Source: an uncultured Rubrobacteraceae bacterium (GTDB lineage Bacteria > Actinomycetota > Rubrobacteria > Rubrobacterales > Rubrobacteraceae). From it: a stretch of DNA of 44,840 nt. Shown here piece after piece: positions 40,848 through 44,840 of the stretch. Under the pieces are notes generated by a model. That model made no database searches. It worked only from the letters and a program-made list of their open reading frames with translations, and was not told the origin of the DNA. The stretch lies in contig CADCVE010000026.1 in NCBI GenBank assembly GCA_902806065.1, positions 1 through 44,840 of the forward strand, read 5' to 3'. The position numbers were made by a program, and so were the translations under genes. Each line of letters begins with the position of its first letter. The stretch's first letter is position 1.

Positions 40848-41510
40848 TCACGCTATCCAGGAGACCTCGTAACCGTCCGCCTTGAGACTCTGCATCACAT
40901 TCGAAGGGTCTGTGGTCACTAGCTGAAATACCAGGGTGCGATTGCCGGAGCGGAGATCCGGATCGGAGAGGACGCTGACTATGTCTACCTCAAGGTTCTG
41001 GATCTTACCCACTGCCTCGGCCAGAATCCCCGCCTTGTTCGCCGCCCGGACTTCGATCCGGCAACCGGGTTCGGGCAGCCCGGTGAGCGTTACCAGAGCC
41101 CGCATCACATCCGAGGATGTAACGATCCCCAACAACTCCTCCTCGGCCACCGCCGATCCCTCATCCACCACGGGCCCCTCGGTTACCACCGGCAGGCTTT
41201 GTATCTTGTGTTCGTACATCTCCTGCGCGATGTTCTCTATAGAGTCCTCCGGGTCCGCCGTGACCACCGAGCGGGTCATCACCTCTCCCACCCGTAGCTT
41301 CCGCAGAGCGTTTGCTCGCTCCGGATCACCCAAGGCAGGGCTCGCGTCCCTGAGATCACGATCGGTAACTATCCCTACCAGATGCCCCCCCTCTAAGATC
41401 GGTATGTGCCTTATCCGCCTCTCCCGACAGAGGATCAGGGCCTCGGCTACGCTTGCCTCGGGCGAAAGCGTCACGACTTTCCCGGTCATCCAGTCTCGCA
41501 CCAGTAGCAT
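40848..41510 (-). CDS. CBS-pair and ACT domain protein (AcuB-like)
   Basis: A likely nucleotide- and amino-acid-sensing regulator, 220 residues. CBS 1 is VRDWMTGKVVTLSPEASVAE to GIVTDRDLRDASP (about 4-60); CBS 2 is VGEVMTRSVVTADPEDSIEN to GIVTSSDVMRALV (about 72-140). The C-terminal ACT domain is CRIEVRAANKAGILAEAVGK and NRTLVFQLVTTDPSNVMQSL. CBS pairs bind adenosine nucleotides or SAM; ACT domains bind amino acids. Similar proteins have been called AcuB, a name not backed by a shown role. The start follows AGGGAGG. Confidence 0.88.
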   Translation of the reverse strand: MLLVRDWMTGKVVTLSPEASVAEALILCRERRIRHIPILEGGHLVGIVTDRDLRDASPALGDPERANALRKLRVGEVMTRSVVTADPEDSIENIAQEMYEHKIQSLPVVTEGPVVDEGSAVAEEELLGIVTSSDVMRALVTLTGLPEPGCRIEVRAANKAGILAEAVGKIQNLEVDIVSVLSDPDLRSGNRTLVFQLVTTDPSNVMQSLKADGYEVSWIA

Positions 41511-42004
41511 TTTGCTAACCTCCCTTTCCCAGAGCGGCAGTCTCAGCTTAAAGTACTATTGTGCCACTTAGCATGCTCTTCTAAACCACACTGTACCAGA
41601 GTAGACCACGATTCGGCTGTTGGAAGCAGCCTGGAGCCGGTTGTGGGAAGAGTAGTTCCTAGCAAGCATTGCCGTTCTGCGGCGTCTACACAGCAGCTTG
41701 CAAGAGGTTGAGTATGTGAGGCTCGTCCGCTAAGTTCGGTACGTGATGGTGGCATCAGAGTAGGAGGTGGTGCCGACGTGTCCTTTCGTCCGGGTCGAGG
41801 TGTGGGGCGCCGGCACATCGAGCTTGTTGTTCGCCGTTTCCTTGGCGACGTGTATCAGTAGCGGTCTCATCGTATCTCTCGAAGTCCTGACCTTCCGAGG
41901 TCGATTTGTTCCCGAAGCACCTTTGCCGTCACCTCGACAGGTCGGCGTCAGGGTGTAACCATATGGTTGTAACTACTCATTTATTTAGAAAGACAGGAGT
42001 CGTC
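41511..42004. other. Intergenic region upstream of the SDR gene
   Basis: No firm gene. A perfect AGGAGGT at 41761-41767 precedes GTG 41779, which opens a 26-codon frame starting SFRPGRGVGRRHIELVVRRF that ends at a TAG near 41859; it may be a leader peptide or the head of a lost gene. The last 60 bases hold the operator-like palindrome at 41957-41968 and an AT-richer stretch that may be the SDR promoter. Confidence 0.3.
41957..41968. promoter_or_regulatory. Perfect 12-bp palindrome, candidate operator
   Basis: AACCATATGGTT is a perfect palindrome 37 bases before the SDR start and close to the expected promoter. Sites of this shape are bound by TetR- and HxlR-type repressors; no such regulator gene is visible nearby. 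Confidence 0.4.
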
Positions 42005-42823
42005 TTGACCAAGACCTGGTTCATCACCGGTGCATCAAAGGGCTTCGGACGGGAATGGGCGGAAGCTGCCCTGGAACGAGGGGACAAGGTTGCTGCGACG
42101 GCTCGCAAGCTCGATACCTTGGACGCGCTCGTCGACACGTACGGCGACGCCGTCCTGCCGATTCAGCTCGACGTCACCGATCGCGGCGCCGACTTCGACG
42201 CTGTACAGAGAGCCGCAGACCACTTCGGCAAGCTCGACGTCGTTATCAACAACGCCGGCTACGGCCACTTCGGCATGATCGAGGAACTAACCGAAGACGA
42301 CGTGCGATCGCAGATGGAGACAAACCTTTTCGGCGCGTTGTGGGTGACACAGGCGGCGCTGCCGATCATGCGCGAGCAGGGCTCGGGGCACATCATCCAG
42401 GTGTCGAGCATCGGCGGCATCAGCGCGTTCCCGACGGTCGGCGCCTACCACGCGTCGAAGTGGGCTCTCGAAGGCTTCTCGCAGTCGCTGGCCCAGGAGG
42501 TCGCGGGCTTCGGCATCCACGTGACGCTGATCGAACCCGGCGGGTACTCGACGGACTGGTCCGGCCCGTCGGCGACACGCAGCGAGGAGAACCCGGCCTA
42601 CGCCGACGTCCGCGAAGCAGCAAAGAAACGTCCGTCGGCCTCAGACCCGGGTGACCCGACGGCGACCCGTGACGCGATCCTCAAGGTAGTCGACGCCGAC
42701 GAGCCGCCGCTTCGGATCTTCTTCGGCAAAATGCCGCTGGAGATCGCGACCAAAGACTACGATTCGCGCCTGGCGACGTGGAACGAGTGGCAGCCCGTCT
42801 CGGTCGAGGCCCACGGGGCATAG
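42005..42823 (+). CDS. Short-chain dehydrogenase/reductase
   Basis: An NAD(P)-dependent oxidoreductase of the classical SDR family, 272 residues from TTG 42005, which follows AGGAG at five bases. The cofactor motif is TGASKGFGREWA; NNAGYGHFG, the catalytic Ser in IIQVSSIGGISAF, and YxxxK in AYHASKWALEG follow, with IEPGGYSTDWSGP after. Arg in TARKLDTL behind strand 2 suggests NADP preference. The substrate is not known; it matches a large actinobacterial group of SDRs without assigned role. Stands alone, followed by a hairpin. Confidence 0.92.
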   Translation: MTKTWFITGASKGFGREWAEAALERGDKVAATARKLDTLDALVDTYGDAVLPIQLDVTDRGADFDAVQRAADHFGKLDVVINNAGYGHFGMIEELTEDDVRSQMETNLFGALWVTQAALPIMREQGSGHIIQVSSIGGISAFPTVGAYHASKWALEGFSQSLAQEVAGFGIHVTLIEPGGYSTDWSGPSATRSEENPAYADVREAAKKRPSASDPGDPTATRDAILKVVDADEPPLRIFFGKMPLEIATKDYDSRLATWNEWQPVSVEAHGA

Positions 42824-42851
42824 AAAGCGCTTCCGCGCATCCCGCAGTCTC

Positions 42852-42890
42852 CGAACGTCGCCCGGATCGCCGGGCGGCGTTCGTCGTCTT
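42852..42890 (+). terminator. Hairpin terminator after the SDR gene
   Basis: CGAACGTCGCCCGG (42852-42865) and CCGGGCGGCGTTCG (42870-42883) pair over 14 bases with one G-U, loop ATCG. It is followed by TCGTCTTTG, a weak T-tract. Confidence 0.7.
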
Positions 42891-43057
42891 TGTGAGGTCT
42901 TCAGCGTTGAATCGGCGTAGCGATAGCTACCCGAGGAGTTGCTCCGCGGATGAGTATGTCACCGCCCGCCTCAAGGTCCTGCAAAGGGGGTAATCGAGTA
43001 GCCGAGAGTGCGTCTTCCCGGCAATCTAGTGAATAGAGGCAATCCGCCTCCCTAAAG

Positions 43058-43900
43058 CTAGCGCAAGCCTCCAAGGAACTCGCTGAGGATCGATATGAAC
43101 CGCTCGGGTTGCTCAACGTGAGGTAGGTGTCCACAGTTGGGGATCAGATCGAGGATGCCTTGTCGGAGGCGAGAGGTTGCTCTTTGTCCTTGAGCGTAGG
43201 GAAACACCCGGTCGCGCTCTCCGCAAATGACGAGTGCCGGCATCTGGAGATGGGGAAGTTGATCCAATAGGACCTCCCGCTGCCCTCCCATAGCGACCTG
43301 GGCGCGCAAGGCGGCAATGGTCGCCTCCATAAAACCCGGCAACTGCGCTATCTTGGTCTGTTCGGTTATCCACTCGGCGGGGACGCGCTCGGGACGTCCA
43401 AAGAGCAGCGGCACCCGCGACCAGGCCCTTTGGAAAGCGCCCAGAGGAGTCTTTCCCAAAGCGACCGCCGCCTCACCGTAGCCGGGGAGGGTTGGTAGCC
43501 GCAGGGCGTAATTGACCTCCCGGCCCAGGCCGGCGCTAGCCACTAGGCCCAGAGCGCTCACCCTTTCTGGCTCGGAGAGCGCCAAGCGCAGGGCGACGAG
43601 ACCGCCGATCGAGTTGCCTGCCACCACGGCGCGCTCGAGCCCCAAAGCGTCTAAGTAGGCGCTAACGAAGCGAGCGAAGAAGTCCGGCGAGTAGTCGGCA
43701 GCGGAAGGCTTGGCGCTGTGACCGAAGCTAGGCATGTCCAGCGCGTAGACGCGATTCGTACGTGCCAGGGCGGATATTACCCACCGCCAATCGAAGGCGC
43801 TTTCGCCGAGGGCATGGAGCAGTACCAGCGGCGGACCCTCTCCAGCCGCCAGATAGTGGATAGGTAACCCGCCAACATCTATGTTCCGCTCTTCAATGAT
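43058..43900 (-). CDS. Alpha/beta hydrolase, no canonical start
   Basis: A serine hydrolase of the alpha/beta fold. From the likely N-terminus it reads IEERNIDVGGLPIHYLAAGE and PPLVLLHALGESAFDWRWV (oxyanion region), then the nucleophile elbow VVAGNSIGGLVAL, the acid in VICGERDRVFP and the histidine in NCGHLPHVEQPERF. The first ATG in frame (43735) lies far inside the fold at ALDMPSFGH. The coding frame runs on upstream to the stop of phaC (TAG 43919-43921), but has no ATG, GTG or TTG. A GGAGG lies nine bases before an in-frame ATC (43898-43900), followed by ATT; I use ATC as the likely start. Next to phaC it could act on polyester or short esters. Confidence 0.8.
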   Translation of the reverse strand: MIEERNIDVGGLPIHYLAAGEGPPLVLLHALGESAFDWRWVISALARTNRVYALDMPSFGHSAKPSAADYSPDFFARFVSAYLDALGLERAVVAGNSIGGLVALRLALSEPERVSALGLVASAGLGREVNYALRLPTLPGYGEAAVALGKTPLGAFQRAWSRVPLLFGRPERVPAEWITEQTKIAQLPGFMEATIAALRAQVAMGGQREVLLDQLPHLQMPALVICGERDRVFPYAQGQRATSRLRQGILDLIPNCGHLPHVEQPERFISILSEFLGGLR

Positions 43901-43918
43901 TAGTTCTACCCTCCACGG

Positions 43919-44840
43919 CTACTTTGAACGAGGCTCCAGCCATTCCCTCACCCGGGGCCACAGTTCGTTTTTGGCCACCGGGCCGGCCATCAGCCCCACG
44001 TGACCGGCATCTAAAACGACCATCTCCTTATCCCGGCTTCCGACGAGGTTCATCGTGGCCTCGGCCTAGGCTACCGGACAGATGAAGTCCTTGCTCCCCG
44101 CGATGTTCAGCAGGGGGCACTCGATGTTCGAGAGGTCTACCCGTTGCCCGCGCAGTTCTATCTCCCCCTTGGGGAGCTTGTTTTGCTGGTAGAAGTCCCG
44201 GATCCACTGCCGGAAAGCCTCGCCGGGGAAGGGCTTCCCGTCGTCCACCCACTTGCTCACCGCCAACCAAGCGCTCATGGTTTTGCCGGGCACAACGTGG
44301 TCCCACGTCTTCACGTAGGAGCCTGCGAGGTTGGGCAGGGGCCCCAGCGCGGAGGACCAGGTCTCGTTTACGCGTTTGAGAACGTCTTCGGGGATATTAC
44401 CGAAGGTCTCCACCATCGAATCCGGGTCGAAGTAGTTCTCGCTGTTCCTGGTCCAGAGGGTCCACAGTCCGAAGATCCCCGGGTCATCGGGCGCGAAGTC
44501 CGTGGGGGTGGCCAGTAGGATCAGGTTCTTGAGGTGTTCGTCTGGGAAGAGGGAAGCGTACATGGTGCTCATCGTCCCACCCTGACAGTACCCGAAGACG
44601 GTGAGGCCTTCGGCCCCGGAATCCGTCAGGACTCCCTCCACCGCCTCTGGCATGTAGTCAAGGATCCAGTCCTCGAATGAAAGTTGCTTGTCCTCGGGAC
44701 CACCGGCGTTGCCCCAATCGAGTAGGTACACGTCGAAGCCCTCGCCCAAGAGGTACTCCACGAGGCTGTTGCCAGGCACAAGATCCAGGATGTAGGGGCG
44801 GAGGATGGGCGCGTAGACGATCAGGATGGGTACGGGGTAC
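43919..44840 (-). CDS. phaC: Class III-like PHA synthase, 3' part, interrupted by an in-frame TAG
   Basis: Polyhydroxyalkanoate synthase, which polymerises hydroxyacyl-CoA. The 5' part lies beyond the window; it begins YPVPILIVYAPILRPYILDL here. The lipase-like box with the nucleophile Cys is FGYCQGGTMSTMY and the acid is in AGSKDFICP. After ICPVA a TAG (44066-44068) stands where homologues usually have Gln or a similar residue. The same frame then goes on for 48 more codons of clear PhaC sequence (AEATMNLVGSRDKEMVVLDA, GHVGLMAG, LWPRVREWLEP) to a TAG at 43919-43921. The catalytic His is in DAGHVGLM, after the first TAG, so a product ending at 44066 would lack it. The gene is a fresh pseudogene, or the TAG is read through. 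Confidence 0.8.

Noticed and set aside
42901-43134. Minus-strand 77-codon frame between SDR and hydrolase
   Set aside because: The end (GGDILIRGATPRVAIATPIQ) looks like a small antitoxin-type strand, but the rest overlaps the hydrolase 3' end and has no ribosome site; kept out for lack of support.
1-44840. CRISPR array, rRNA genes, prophage or plasmid replication genes
   Set aside because: No regularly spaced repeats, no rRNA-like conserved stretches, and no phage structural or replication genes were seen.

Overview
The window looks like chromosomal DNA from a high-GC, stress-tolerant actinobacterium, most likely Rubrobacter or a close relative. The reasons are: a bacteriorhodopsin-type proton pump with the D-T-D motif known from Rubrobacter xylanophilus; an Asp23/AmaP/DUF2273 envelope-stress operon; a three-gene pntA/pntAB/pntB transhydrogenase; archaeal-type phosphoglycerate mutase (apgM); trehalose phosphatase; frequent GTG/TTG starts; and strong GGAGG ribosome sites. 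The species is inference; no rRNA or tRNA lies in the window.

Layout. 1-1.8 kb is decayed DNA (a frameshifted MFS transporter and minus-strand remnants). 1.8-9 kb, minus strand, holds a SAM-hydrolase-family gene and a polyphosphate cluster: ppx/gppA, ppk1, an acetyltransferase remnant, a CYTH-CHAD protein with histone-like basic tails, and sixA. 9-15.6 kb carries a thioredoxin-like [2Fe-2S] ferredoxin, a sortase with a long acidic proline-rich tail, the pnt operon (with acidic insertions), an unknown membrane protein and corA. 15.6-24.1 kb carries an MBL hydrolase, apgM with a family-5 uracil-DNA glycosylase, a hyperacidic secreted protein, small zinc-ribbon-like ORFs, a small surface protein with a TPETG sorting signal, ddl, mscS and a LON-domain protein. 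24.4-30.1 kb, minus strand, is a respiratory operon: an unknown stress-like membrane protein, a CydA-like protein, Rieske protein, cytochrome b6, subunit IV, a second CydA-like protein and a 49-residue membrane peptide. 30.3-36.1 kb, plus strand, has an unknown membrane protein, an NCS2 purine permease, GlsB/YeaQ, the Asp23/AmaP operon and the rhodopsin. 36.2-38.5 kb has glycerate 2-kinase and otsB. 38.5-40.4 kb is scarred DNA: a transposase remnant, a YgjP-type metallopeptidase overlapping an hsdR tail, and a frameshifted Uma2 gene. 40.8-44.8 kb has a CBS-ACT protein, an SDR, an alpha/beta hydrolase and the 3' part of phaC.

How genes fit together. The respiratory operon encodes the quinol-oxidising core of a b6f/bc complex (heme ligands HX13H and HX14H, a cytochrome b6-type Cys, Rieske CxH/CxxH). 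It has no CXXCH cytochrome c. Instead it carries two divergent CydA-like proteins without CydB, and I consider it the best candidate for an undescribed system here. Rhodopsin, transhydrogenase and this operon all concern membrane energetics; polyphosphate, trehalose, Asp23 and MscS concern stress.

A second theme is unusual decoding. phaC has an in-frame TAG just before its catalytic His. Two genes (the glycosylase after apgM, the hydrolase after phaC) continue in the same frame after an upstream TAG with no ATG/GTG/TTG start. The ferredoxin appears to start at ATC after a well-placed GGAGG. These may be mutations, sequence errors, non-AUG starts or amber readthrough; the sequence alone cannot decide.
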